This document shows, piece by piece, positions 43,036 to 51,662 of a stretch of DNA of 64,000 nt (position 1 is its first letter; the number at the start of each line of letters is the position of its first letter). The stretch is from Anaerolineae bacterium (lineage in GTDB: Bacteria; Chloroflexota; Anaerolineae; Promineifilales; Promineifilaceae). The DNA is taken from positions 675,966-739,965 of the forward strand of contig JAMLHW010000001.1 of NCBI GenBank assembly GCA_023954475.1, written 5' to 3'. The notes under the pieces are model-generated. The model had not been told where the DNA came from and ran no database searches. It worked only from the letters and a program-made list of their open reading frames with translations. Position numbers and translations under genes: made by a program.

Positions 43036-44517
43036 ATGCGCTCACAATTCCTCTTCTTGGCCGTTCTACTTGTGTTGCTGCTGTCGGCGACTACGCCGGC
43101 GGCAGGCCAGAACACAGAATTTGGTGCTATTGACCGCTTCATTGAGGAGCGGATGGCTGCACTGGATATTCCCGGCGCAGCGCTGGCCATTGTGCAAGGT
43201 GGGGAAATTGTCTATCTTGAAGGGTATGATGTGGCCAATCCATCCGGCGATCCGGTGACGCCACAGTCACCCTTTCTGCTGGCCTCGTTGAGCAAGTCGA
43301 TGACGGCCGTCGCGGTCCTGCAACGCGTCGAGGCGGGGCAGGTCGAACTGGATGCGCCTATCCAACGCTATTTGCCGTGGTTCATGCCGGAGACGCCGAT
43401 CACGGTACGTCAGTTGCTCAACCAGACGAGTGGGCTTGATGAAAAGCAAGGGTATGAGCGTAATCTTGACCCTGACGGTGTAGATGCGTTGGAGAATAGC
43501 GTGCGGGGGTTGGCATCGGCCGAACTGAACCATGTACCAAGCACGGCGTATGAATATTCCAACAGCAATTACGACGTGCTCGGACACCTCATCGAGGCAG
43601 TCACCGGCCAGTCGTACGGCGACTATCTTGAGAACCATCTCTTCCAGCCACTGGAAATGACCCACAGCTTCACCGATTTGGCAGCCGCACGCGCGGCGGG
43701 GATGAGCAGCAACTACTACCCTTTTTTCGGCCGACAAACCGCGTTCGATTCCCTGTTACCCTACTCGCGGGCAACACAGCCGTCGGCAGGCGTCATCGGT
43801 AGCGCCGAGGACATGGCGCACTACCTACTTTTTCATCTCAACGACGGCACGTTTCGCGGCACACAACTCCTTTCTCCCAGCAGCATGGAGATTCTGCACG
43901 CACCCGCCGTGTTCACCGACCCGACTGGGGAGGGGGCGGTCCAATACGCTATGGGTTGGGCGGTCTGGCCGTTCACTGATATGGCCGACGCACCCGTGGC
44001 ACTTTCGCATGGGGGCGGTTGGTTAGGTGTCAACCACAATATGCTGATCATTCCCGAGAAAGGGTTCGGCATGGTATTGCTGCTGAACAGCAGTGATCCC
44101 ACGCACGCCTCCGACTACGCCAACATCGCGTTCGATGTAGCTCTGCTGGCGCTGGATCAGGCGCCACAACATTTTGCCACGCAGGAAGATTGGCTGACAC
44201 GCAACCTGCGAACGGTGGGTGTGGGTCTCACTGTTTTCCTGCTGGTTTCTGCTGGGATTGCCGTGCGGCGGTTGCGGCAAACCGGATGGCGGCGTCGCGA
44301 CAGCCTGCTCTTCATTGCCCTGGCACTGATCGATTTGGCACTCATTATCTACTTGTTGGCTTTCCGGCTGCCCCAAAATACGACGAATGTGTCGCTGGTG
44401 GTGCGCTTCGAACCCGATCTCGGTTTGCTATTGGTGCTTCAACTGTTGTTGACGATTGGTTGGGGCAGTGGGCGTTCGTTTTGGGCCATCCGCCGGTGGC
44501 AATCGGCCGGGAGGTGA
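43036..44517 (+). CDS. Serine beta-lactamase-like hydrolase with C-terminal membrane helices
   Basis: A 493-residue protein. GGAGG precedes ATG 43036, which gives a signal peptide (MRSQFLFLAVLLVLLLSATTPAAG). The beta-lactamase/DD-peptidase fold shows SxxK in LASLSKSMTA, YxN in YEYSNSNYDVLG, and HGG in LSHGGGWLG. After residue 390 come about three membrane helices (VGVGLTVFLLVSAGIAV, LLFIALALIDLALIIYLLAF, LLLVLQLLLTIGWG). It would act outside the cell on peptidoglycan, an ester or an amide. Members with such tails are common in Bacillota and Chloroflexota and have no fixed role. Confidence 0.9.
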   Translation: MRSQFLFLAVLLVLLLSATTPAAGQNTEFGAIDRFIEERMAALDIPGAALAIVQGGEIVYLEGYDVANPSGDPVTPQSPFLLASLSKSMTAVAVLQRVEAGQVELDAPIQRYLPWFMPETPITVRQLLNQTSGLDEKQGYERNLDPDGVDALENSVRGLASAELNHVPSTAYEYSNSNYDVLGHLIEAVTGQSYGDYLENHLFQPLEMTHSFTDLAAARAAGMSSNYYPFFGRQTAFDSLLPYSRATQPSAGVIGSAEDMAHYLLFHLNDGTFRGTQLLSPSSMEILHAPAVFTDPTGEGAVQYAMGWAVWPFTDMADAPVALSHGGGWLGVNHNMLIIPEKGFGMVLLLNSSDPTHASDYANIAFDVALLALDQAPQHFATQEDWLTRNLRTVGVGLTVFLLVSAGIAVRRLRQTGWRRRDSLLFIALALIDLALIIYLLAFRLPQNTTNVSLVVRFEPDLGLLLVLQLLLTIGWGSGRSFWAIRRWQSAGR

Positions 44518-44683
44518 GCGAGGGTGCGGTGCTCGCCGCACTGCTCCATTTTCTCCAGACGACCCTAACAGCGACCGCTACTCCCGAACGCCCCGGCCCA
44601 ACTTCCCAATCCAAACCAGATTGAGACGACTACTGACGACTGCACTTTGCTGTGCATCATCCCCCGCATCCTCCCGCCACAGC

Positions 44684-44711
44684 GGGACACCTGCCCCATG
44701 ACAACGGGACA
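44684..44711. repeat. Copy 3 of the 28-bp interspersed element
   Basis: GGGACACCTGCCC then CATGACAACGGGACA, lying 60 bases before the membrane-protein gene at 44772. It carries the same GGGACA pair as copy 2. The rest of 44518-44771 holds no gene. Confidence 0.75.
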
Positions 44712-44771
44712 GCGGGCAGCCTATCATAAATGTCAATTGACGCTGACTAATAAAAACCAACGGAGGTTGAC

Positions 44772-45368
44772 ATGAATAACAAGAGTTTCTTTGTGCAATG
44801 GGTCATTGCCGTCACCATCACGATGATGGTGGCGACGATGGGGGCTTTTCTCGCTATGTGGACGATCAGCGAAGCCGTCACACAGTTAGCCGGGGAAGCG
44901 GTCGGAACGCTCGTGGCTGGTGCGCTTTTTGGCGGCTTGCTGGGATTGGGTGCCGGCGTGGGGCAGGCATTTGTGCTGCGCTCCCAGGGTATTGCTTTCG
45001 GCCGATGGGTCATACGCACTGCATTGGCCGGTGCCATCAGCATGGGGCTTGGTTTTGCGTTGATGTTTGCTCTGTTTGATACAGAGACTATGCCGGAAGT
45101 CGTCACAGCTGTGCTGATCGCCCTGTTTTTGGCATTGCCTATCGGCATCGTGCAGATGCAGATGCTCAAACCGCATGTGGCGCAACCGGCGTTGTGGGTT
45201 GTCGTTTGTTTGCTCGCCTTCTTAGTGGCGCTGGGGATTGGCTTTTCTCTGGATGGTGAGGGACGCGAGTGGCTGTTGATCGGTGTGGTGGGCGTCTTGT
45301 TTGCCGTCATCAGCGGCGCGGGTATGGTGTGGTTGGCACAACGCGCCGACCCCGCAATCGCTGCCTGA
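44772..45368 (+). CDS. Membrane protein, paralogue of the 34793 gene
   Basis: A 198-residue protein with about six helices, start after GGAGG. It is related to the protein at 34793 in all helices (see that entry) and both genes follow a copy of the 28-bp element. Conserved features include an acidic/Gly loop (EGREWLLIGVVG) and a Gly-rich second helix. Function unknown. Confidence 0.75.
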   Translation: MNNKSFFVQWVIAVTITMMVATMGAFLAMWTISEAVTQLAGEAVGTLVAGALFGGLLGLGAGVGQAFVLRSQGIAFGRWVIRTALAGAISMGLGFALMFALFDTETMPEVVTAVLIALFLALPIGIVQMQMLKPHVAQPALWVVVCLLAFLVALGIGFSLDGEGREWLLIGVVGVLFAVISGAGMVWLAQRADPAIAA

Positions 45369-45439
45369 TATTGAAAACGCACTGGAACCATCGCTCTCGT
45401 GCAGGGGCAGACACTGAGGTCTGCCTCTACCAAATCGTG

Positions 45440-45455
45440 TAAAATGAGGCCAATG
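45440..45455 (+). promoter_or_regulatory. Probable leaderless promoter of the histidine-kinase operon
   Basis: TAAAAT (45440-45445) is followed by seven bases and ATG 45453, resembling the TATAAT-N6-ATG arrangement of three other genes here. An in-frame ATG at 45444 overlaps the -10 and is therefore less likely. Confidence 0.45.
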
Positions 45456-47555
45456 ACAACAGCGATGCTTGTACTCCCCAACACGCGGCTAATCGGCCGA
45501 AAACTCTGGATTGCACGTACTCTATGGGCGGCAATCATGATCGTCACCATTGCCATGTTTATTGTCAACGGACGCGATCAACGTTTTTACGTCTACACGG
45601 ATTACGGCGTACGCAATGCAGCGCCTTTTTTTGCCACAGTAAGCGGCGTGCGGGCGTTTGTCCAGTATCTGATCGTGTTGCAATGGATTGCAATTGCGGT
45701 GTTTTTTGCTGTGGCGTGGTTGATTGCATGGCGCAAATCGGCCGATTGGCAAGCTCTTTTCGTTTCCGCTGCACTGCCACTGATGGCATTCATGCTCGTA
45801 TTCATCCGCGAGGAACGACTCTATCCCGACTGGTTGACGACCGCCATTCCGTTCATCGAAATCCTCTTTCCGCTGCTTGCCATTGCCGCTTGGGCGTTGC
45901 TCTTTCACCTGTTCCCATACGGTCGTCCGCTGCCGCGCTGGTTGATTGTCATCCCGATAACGGCTATTGTCACAGCGACGGTATTTCAGTTTGCCGCAGC
46001 ATATGCTGCAACGTGGTGGCGTTTTGATGGATGGCGCGGATGGCTCTATCAACTGTACCGTGCGGACTGGGGCTGGTATCTGTTCATCGTGCCGCTGTTG
46101 GCCGCCGTGTTGTCGGGATTAGGCAGTCAAATCGTCCAATACCGTCGCACAGCGTCGCCGGTGCAGCGCCAGCAGACGCGCTGGATTTTATTTGGCATGG
46201 CGGCCAGCCTGATCCCCGTCGTTTGGAGAACGTTTTTCTCCGGTGATGCGGTGCCGTTTTTTGCCGTTATCGAGCTGCATTTGACGATTGTGGCGATGAC
46301 GATGATCCCGATTACCATCGGTATTGCGATTTTGCGCTACCATTTGTGGGACATTGAAATCGTCGTCAACCGCACTCTGGTCTATGGTGGGCTGACATTG
46401 GCGCTCGTGATCGTTTACGGCTTGATTGTCGGTGGCATGGCGACCTTTTTGCAGCCACAGGCGAGCTTGACGGTAGCCTTGGTCGCGGCGGTCGTGCTGG
46501 CAGTCGTCGCCCATCCGTTGCGCGTGCGTTTGCAACGGGTCATCGACCGCTTCATGTATGGCGACCGGGATGATCCGCTGCGTGTGCTGACGGTGATCGG
46601 TGAGCGGCTGGAATCGGCCGAATCGCCTGCACTCCTGCTCCCGATCCTTACTGAGACTATTGCCACCAGCCTCAAATTGCCCTACGTCGCCATTTTTTCC
46701 GGAAAACACGACGATATTTTCGCCGCTGCCACAGGTGAACCGCAGGAAACGCCTGCACCGTTCGCCCTGACACACCTCAACCAGCATATCGGCCGAATGG
46801 TTGTCTCACCGCGCGCGCCCGGCGAACAGTTGACCGCCCACGAACGCCGGTTGCTGACGCAAATCGCCCAGCAAGTCGCCTCCGTCGTCTATGCGGCGCA
46901 GATCAATGCCGATTTGCAACAATCTCGTGAGCATCTGGTGTTGGCGCGTGAAGAGGAGCGCCGCCGTCTGCGCCGCGACCTGCACGATGGGCTTGGTCCG
47001 CAACTAGCGACGCTGACACTGCAAATTGATGCGGCACGCAATGTGATCGCCCAGCACCCCGATTCGGCCGAAACGCTGTTACGCGATCTCAAAACCGGCA
47101 CACAGAATGCCATCGCCGAGGTGCGTCGTGTCGTCCACGATTTGCGTCCACCTGCACTGGACCAACTCGGCCTCGTCGAAGCCGTTCGCCAATACGCAAC
47201 TCGGTTACAGTCCGGCAATCTGACCATCACCGTCGCTGCGCCCAAACAACTGCCGCCGCTGCCGGCTGCTGTCGAAGTCGCCGCCTATCGCATTGCTGTC
47301 GAGGCGCTGACTAATGTCGTGCGCCATGCCCAAGCGATGCACAGTCTGGTGCGTATCGCATTGGTCGCTGAGGGGTTATTGTTGACAATCAGCGACGATG
47401 GACGTGGACTGGTCGCTGATGCGCAGCCAGGTGTCGGTCTGGCAACCATGCGGGAGCGTGCGGCAGAACTGGGTGGAACGCTGACCGTGTCCCATGACAA
47501 TGGTGTTACGGTTGCTGTGTCGCTACCATTTCCGGAGGCAATACACGATGAGTGA
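45453..47555 (+). CDS. Membrane sensor histidine kinase (HisKA_3, NarL-type)
   Basis: About 700 residues. The N-terminal part has several membrane helices (7TM-like, to about residue 340). Then comes a GAF-like cytoplasmic region and the kinase. The phosphoacceptor region is EERRRLRRDLHDGLGPQLATLTLQID (His in DLHDGLG), as in NarX/DesK kinases. The HATPase part shows NVVRHAQA and ISDDGRGLVADAQPGVGLATMRERAAELGG (N, G1, G2 boxes). It ends 8 bases into the methyltransferase gene and its partner regulator is at 49147, so the signal passes through one operon. Confidence 0.92.
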   Translation: MTTAMLVLPNTRLIGRKLWIARTLWAAIMIVTIAMFIVNGRDQRFYVYTDYGVRNAAPFFATVSGVRAFVQYLIVLQWIAIAVFFAVAWLIAWRKSADWQALFVSAALPLMAFMLVFIREERLYPDWLTTAIPFIEILFPLLAIAAWALLFHLFPYGRPLPRWLIVIPITAIVTATVFQFAAAYAATWWRFDGWRGWLYQLYRADWGWYLFIVPLLAAVLSGLGSQIVQYRRTASPVQRQQTRWILFGMAASLIPVVWRTFFSGDAVPFFAVIELHLTIVAMTMIPITIGIAILRYHLWDIEIVVNRTLVYGGLTLALVIVYGLIVGGMATFLQPQASLTVALVAAVVLAVVAHPLRVRLQRVIDRFMYGDRDDPLRVLTVIGERLESAESPALLLPILTETIATSLKLPYVAIFSGKHDDIFAAATGEPQETPAPFALTHLNQHIGRMVVSPRAPGEQLTAHERRLLTQIAQQVASVVYAAQINADLQQSREHLVLAREEERRRLRRDLHDGLGPQLATLTLQIDAARNVIAQHPDSAETLLRDLKTGTQNAIAEVRRVVHDLRPPALDQLGLVEAVRQYATRLQSGNLTITVAAPKQLPPLPAAVEVAAYRIAVEALTNVVRHAQAMHSLVRIALVAEGLLLTISDDGRGLVADAQPGVGLATMRERAAELGGTLTVSHDNGVTVAVSLPFPEAIHDE

Positions 47556-48372
47556 GTATCTATTAGCTGGCGACGACGAGTTGACGCGCCTGCAACTACA
47601 AGCACGTGTGTGGGCAGAATCGGCCGAAACCCTTTTTGACCACATCGGCATCCTACCCGGCTGGTCGGCGGTCGATCTCGGCTGTGGCGCGATGGGCGTA
47701 CTCGGTCCGCTACTGCAGCGCGTCGGGACGGACGGGTACGTCGTTGGCGTCGACGGCGACGCCTACCTGTTGCAGGCGGCCGCCGCCTACCTGCTCCGGG
47801 AAGGGTTGGAGGCCGTCGACCTGCGCCACGGCGACGCCACGCAGACCATGTTGGATGCAGCCAGTTTTGACGTGGTACACGCCCGTTTTCTCTTTCCCCA
47901 CATCCCGCAACCGCAAACATTGCTCGATGAAATGATGCGATTGGCGCGTCCGGGCGGCATCATCATCGCGCAGGAGCCGGACCACAGTTCATGGCACTTC
48001 TACCCACGCTGCCCGGAATGGCCGGAGCTGCTCGATATTCTGGAGCGGGCGCTGGCGCTGCGGGGAGATATCAATATCGGCCGACGCATCTACGGCATTT
48101 TCCGCGACGCCGGCCTGAACGATTTGCGCGTGCGCGCTGCGGTTGTCGCGTTACAGAACGGCCATCCGTACATGCGCATGCCGGTGATGGCGGCGCAGGC
48201 GATGCGCGAACGCATAGTGGCCGCCGGGTTGGTGACGGCGGCGCGACTGGATGCGTTGGTCGCCGCCGTCGAGCGGGCGGCGCTGGCTGATGACACACTG
48301 CAAATCACGTTTACGACGGTGCAGGTGTGGGGCCGCACCGCTGGAGGTGGGGCCGGAGATGACGCCCGATAG
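47548..48372 (+). CDS. SAM-dependent methyltransferase (class I)
   Basis: A 274-residue methyltransferase. The SAM loop is VDLGCGAMGVLGPLL, followed by VVGVDGDAYLLQ and a later acidic strand region (FDVVHARFLFPHIPQPQTLLDEMMRLARPGGIII). The start ATG 47548 overlaps the kinase stop by 8 bases. A substrate is not evident. It and the next methyltransferase stand between a sensor and its regulator, which is unusual for a two-component operon. Confidence 0.88.
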   Translation: MSEYLLAGDDELTRLQLQARVWAESAETLFDHIGILPGWSAVDLGCGAMGVLGPLLQRVGTDGYVVGVDGDAYLLQAAAAYLLREGLEAVDLRHGDATQTMLDAASFDVVHARFLFPHIPQPQTLLDEMMRLARPGGIIIAQEPDHSSWHFYPRCPEWPELLDILERALALRGDINIGRRIYGIFRDAGLNDLRVRAAVVALQNGHPYMRMPVMAAQAMRERIVAAGLVTAARLDALVAAVERAALADDTLQITFTTVQVWGRTAGGGAGDDAR

Positions 48373-49150
48373 CTGGGACGCCGGCGTGGCGTATGAACAG
48401 TTCATGGGGCGCTGGAGTCGGCCGATTGCAGCTGCATTTCTCGACTGGTTGGCTGCCCCAACGGGGCTGCGCTGGCTGGACGTTGGCTGTGGCACCGGGG
48501 CGCTCAGTCGGCTGATCGCTGATTCGGCCGAACCCGCACACGTCGTCGCCATCGACTTCGCCTCTGGCTTCATCACCCACGCCCAACGGCTGCACGCCGC
48601 CACAGCCATCGACTTCGGCGTTGCCAGTGCCAACGACCTACCCTTTACCGACGCGCAATTTGACCACATCGTCTCTGGTTTGGCGCTCAACTTTTTCCCC
48701 GACCCCGCGGCGGCAGTGCGCGAAATGCGCCGCGTGGCGGCGGACAACGCTATCATCGCCGTCTACGTGTGGGATTATGCGGGCGAAATGCAGATGCTTC
48801 GCCGCTTTTGGGATGCCGTCGTCGCCCTCAACCCGACAGCAACACAACATGATGAAGGGGTGCGCTTCCCGCTTTGCCAGCCCGAGCTACTTAATGATTT
48901 GTTCACTGCTGCAGGGTTGTCTGCGGTGACGATTGTCGCCCTCGACGTGCCGGCACGCTTTGCCGATTGGGATGATTTTTGGCAGCCATTCTTGGGGCAG
49001 ACGGGGCCAGCGCCGAGCTATGTAGCGTCGCTTTCGGCCGAAAAGCAAGCCGTTCTCGCTGCCACACTGCGCACAGCCTTGCCCATTGCACCCGATGGCA
49101 CTATCACCTTGCCTATGCGCGCCTGGGCGGTGCGGGGAGGCGTGCCGTGA
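48359..49150 (+). CDS. SAM-dependent methyltransferase (UbiE-like)
   Basis: A 263-residue class I methyltransferase: LRWLDVGCGTGALSRLI, AHVVAIDFASGFI, then FDHIVSGLALNFFPDPAAAVREMRRVAADNAIIAVYVWDYAGEMQ, the pattern of UbiE-type enzymes. The start at 48359 overlaps the end of the first methyltransferase by 14 bases. The pair are not close duplicates. Substrate unknown. Confidence 0.88.
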   Translation: MTPDSWDAGVAYEQFMGRWSRPIAAAFLDWLAAPTGLRWLDVGCGTGALSRLIADSAEPAHVVAIDFASGFITHAQRLHAATAIDFGVASANDLPFTDAQFDHIVSGLALNFFPDPAAAVREMRRVAADNAIIAVYVWDYAGEMQMLRRFWDAVVALNPTATQHDEGVRFPLCQPELLNDLFTAAGLSAVTIVALDVPARFADWDDFWQPFLGQTGPAPSYVASLSAEKQAVLAATLRTALPIAPDGTITLPMRAWAVRGGVP

Positions 49151-49794
49151 CCGAACCGATCCGCATTCTCATCGCCGACGACCATACACTCTTCCGCAGC
49201 GGTCTGCGCGCCTTGTTTGCATCGTTGCACGACTATACCGTGGTCGGCGAGGCGACCAGTGGCACAGAAGCGGTAACGCAAGCCGAAGCACTGCAACCCG
49301 ATGTCGTGCTGATGGATATCCAGATGCCCGATCTCAACGGTATTGAGGCGACGCGGCGCATCGTACAGACGTCACCACACATCGGCGTGATCATGTTGAC
49401 GATGTTTGAAGACAACGACTCCGTTTTTGCGGCGATGCGGGCGGGAGCCAGAGGCTACGTACTCAAAGGAGCTGATCAGGAGGAAATGGTGCGCACCATT
49501 GACGCAGTGGCACGCGGCGAAGCCCATTTTGGCGCGGCTATCGCGCAGCGTCTGATGGTGTTTTTTGCCCAGCCGCACAACTTGCCGCCTGACGCTTTTC
49601 CCGGTATGACGGATCGTGAGCGTGAAGTGCTCGACTTAATCGCGCAAGGGCTGAACAATGAGGCGATTGCGCGTCGTCTGACCATCAGTCCAAAGACAGT
49701 GCGCAATCACGTCAGCAATATTTTGTCAAAATTGCAGGTGGTGGATCGGTCGGCGGCGATTGTCAAGGCGCGGGAAGCAGGTTTCGGCCGATAA
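49147..49794 (+). CDS. NarL/FixJ-family response regulator
   Basis: A 215-residue regulator with a GTG start overlapping the upstream stop (GTGA). The receiver domain has the acidic pocket ADD (11-12), the phosphoacceptor Asp57 in LMDIQMPDLNG and Lys in YVLKG. The C-terminal LuxR helix-turn-helix is TDREREVLDLIAQGLNNEAIARRLTISPKTVRNHVSNILSKLQV. It is the partner of the kinase at 45453. A target site cannot be read. Confidence 0.95.
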   Translation: MTEPIRILIADDHTLFRSGLRALFASLHDYTVVGEATSGTEAVTQAEALQPDVVLMDIQMPDLNGIEATRRIVQTSPHIGVIMLTMFEDNDSVFAAMRAGARGYVLKGADQEEMVRTIDAVARGEAHFGAAIAQRLMVFFAQPHNLPPDAFPGMTDREREVLDLIAQGLNNEAIARRLTISPKTVRNHVSNILSKLQVVDRSAAIVKAREAGFGR

Positions 49795-49899
49795 ACAACT
49801 ACCGCTCACATTGCATTGGCTGGAGTGCTTTTGTCTTCAGACAAGGAACCTGCTTTCGAGCAGTTAATGCTGCAATGCCAGGAAACTGAGAGGCAAAGC

Positions 49900-50688
49900 T
49901 TACTTCCACTGTGTCAAAATGCGTTCGCGCTGGAAAAGTTGCACAGCAAAATAGAGCAAAATGGCATCGGCAACGGCGGTTATGACGGCGACGAGGAACA
50001 GGAAACGCGCCTCGATCAGAATAATGCCGAGCGATTGGCCGACAATGATCAGGATGATCGGCAAGATCACGATGCCCGACATTTGCTCGGCGACGCGCGG
50101 ATCGGTGACGCGAGATGAAACGATGATTGCCAGACAGACCGAGAATAGTGACAGCAACGGTGCGACGACGATGATGGCAAACCACCAAATCGGGCCAAGG
50201 GCAGCATTATAGATAGTCTCGTTGACCATGAAACGCAATCCAATGCTGTAGATCACGAATGACAGGAAAGTAGCAACGACAGCCGGTAGCACGGCGGCAA
50301 CCGCTTTCGCCGTCAATAATTCACTGGTAGTGATAGGCGTAGCGAGCAATGGTTCCAGCGTACGCGATGTTTTTTCTCCGACTATGCTGTAGGCGGCAAT
50401 CGTTACCGGGATCATGACGGGCAGAATCATGAGCATGATGGTGAACAGGTTCAGCATGTAGACGAGGGCGCAGTCGGCTTCACTCATGCCGCCACACATC
50501 GTGCCCAGCAGCGCTTCGGGAATATCATCGACTGTCGCTTCTTCAAGTGGCACGTTGTTCATGATGATGACCATGATAAACGGCAGCGCCAACAGTACAA
50601 GCGGCAAGAAGGCCACGCTGAACAAGACGAGTTTATTGCGAAACACTTCGGCCCATTCTTTGAGTACGACAACTTTGATTTTGTTCAT
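49900..50688 (-). CDS. ABC-2 type permease (NatB-like)
   Basis: A 262-residue ABC-2 permease, similar in layout to NatB of sodium exporters: an N-terminal helix MNKIKVVVLKEWAEVFRNKLVLFSVAFLPLVLLAL, a loop of about 100 residues outside the first helix, and five further helices. TAYSIVGEKTSRTLEPLLATPITTSELLTAK is the coupling-helix region of the family. It forms a unit with the ATPase at 50754, transcribed first. Confidence 0.88.
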   Translation of the reverse strand: MNKIKVVVLKEWAEVFRNKLVLFSVAFLPLVLLALPFIMVIIMNNVPLEEATVDDIPEALLGTMCGGMSEADCALVYMLNLFTIMLMILPVMIPVTIAAYSIVGEKTSRTLEPLLATPITTSELLTAKAVAAVLPAVVATFLSFVIYSIGLRFMVNETIYNAALGPIWWFAIIVVAPLLSLFSVCLAIIVSSRVTDPRVAEQMSGIVILPIILIIVGQSLGIILIEARFLFLVAVITAVADAILLYFAVQLFQRERILTQWK

Positions 50689-50704
50689 AGCGGTTTGTCG
50701 GGTG

Positions 50705-50752
50705 GTTTGATAGTTGGATGGTTGACATACTGTCCAGCTTCCAAACTATCAA
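50705..50752. repeat. Inverted repeat of GTTTGATAGTTGG text between ABC genes
   Basis: GTTTGATAGTTGG faces CCAAACTATCAAAC with about 24 bases between (one extra A), so the transcript can form a long stem-loop between the ATPase and permease genes. The arms recur in the text at 20800-20870. Confidence 0.6.
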
Positions 50753-50753
50753 A

Positions 50754-51662
50754 CTATTTATCGTTAACCAGTTCGAGATAGATGTCTTCCAGCGAGTGTG
50801 TTTGTTCGGAGACAAACTGGATGGGCGCATTGGCCGAAACCAGCACCCTGATCAACTCCGGATTGTTTGCTGCCGGGTCATCCATTTGCAACAGCAGGCG
50901 GTTGCCGTCGGCGACGCATTCTTTAACAAAGGGTAGAGAGGTGAGGTTTGAGGTGTAGAATTCGGCCGAAGCCGCCAACTGCACCACCACCTGATTGCCG
51001 AACAAACTGTGCCGTAGCGACGTCGGCGTGTCGACCACGCGCAATTTACCGTTAAACACGGCAATGCGATCACACAACCGATCGGCCTCGTCCAGATTAT
51101 GTGTACACAGAAATATTGTGCGCCCGGCCTCCTTGAGATCTTCAATAAAATCGCGTACCAGCTTTGCCGCTTCCGGGTCGAGTCCAGATGTCGGTTCATC
51201 GAGGAAGAGCGTCTTTGGTTCGTGCAGCATTGAACGGGCAATCGCCAATTTCTGTCGCATACCCTTGCTGAACGTACCGACCGGATCGTCACGCCGTTCC
51301 CACAAGCCGAGCATTTTCAAATATTTCTCGACCTGCCGCTCAACCTGTTCAACTTCATACAGTTCAGCATAAATCGAGAGGTTGCGATGCGCGCTGAGGC
51401 GGTCGTACATGCCGGGCGTTTCAGTGAGAATGCCGACATTGCGTCTGATATTCTGGTCATCTTCGCCCAGTTTGAAACCGCCGACCACAGCCGTGCCGCT
51501 GGTCGGCGCAATCAAACTGGTCAACATGCGCACTGTCGTCGTTTTGCCCGCTCCATTGGGGCCGAGAAAGCCGAACAGTTCACCGTCGGCAATGTCAAGA
51601 TCGAGGCTGTCGACGGCGATGTGTTCGTCAAATTGTTTGGTGAGTGCGTTTGTCTTGATCAT
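50754..51662 (-). CDS. ABC transporter ATP-binding protein (NatA-like)
   Basis: A 302-residue ATPase. Walker A is GPNGAGKTT, the Q-loop lies in GILTETPGMYDRLS, the signature is FSKGMRQKLAIARSM (SKGMRQK), Walker B is TLFLDEPTSGLDP, and the switch His is in LCTHNLDEADRLCDRI. After residue 210 comes a short regulatory domain. It overlaps the YhfC start by 4 bases (51659-51662). Confidence 0.95.
   Translation of the reverse strand: MIKTNALTKQFDEHIAVDSLDLDIADGELFGFLGPNGAGKTTTVRMLTSLIAPTSGTAVVGGFKLGEDDQNIRRNVGILTETPGMYDRLSAHRNLSIYAELYEVEQVERQVEKYLKMLGLWERRDDPVGTFSKGMRQKLAIARSMLHEPKTLFLDEPTSGLDPEAAKLVRDFIEDLKEAGRTIFLCTHNLDEADRLCDRIAVFNGKLRVVDTPTSLRHSLFGNQVVVQLAASAEFYTSNLTSLPFVKECVADGNRLLLQMDDPAANNPELIRVLVSANAPIQFVSEQTHSLEDIYLELVNDK

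Noticed and set aside
44747..45568. 273-codon minus-strand frame opposite the 44772 membrane gene
   Set aside because: Opposite a membrane protein with strong helix pattern and RBS. The product is Thr/Pro/Ala-rich antisense text.
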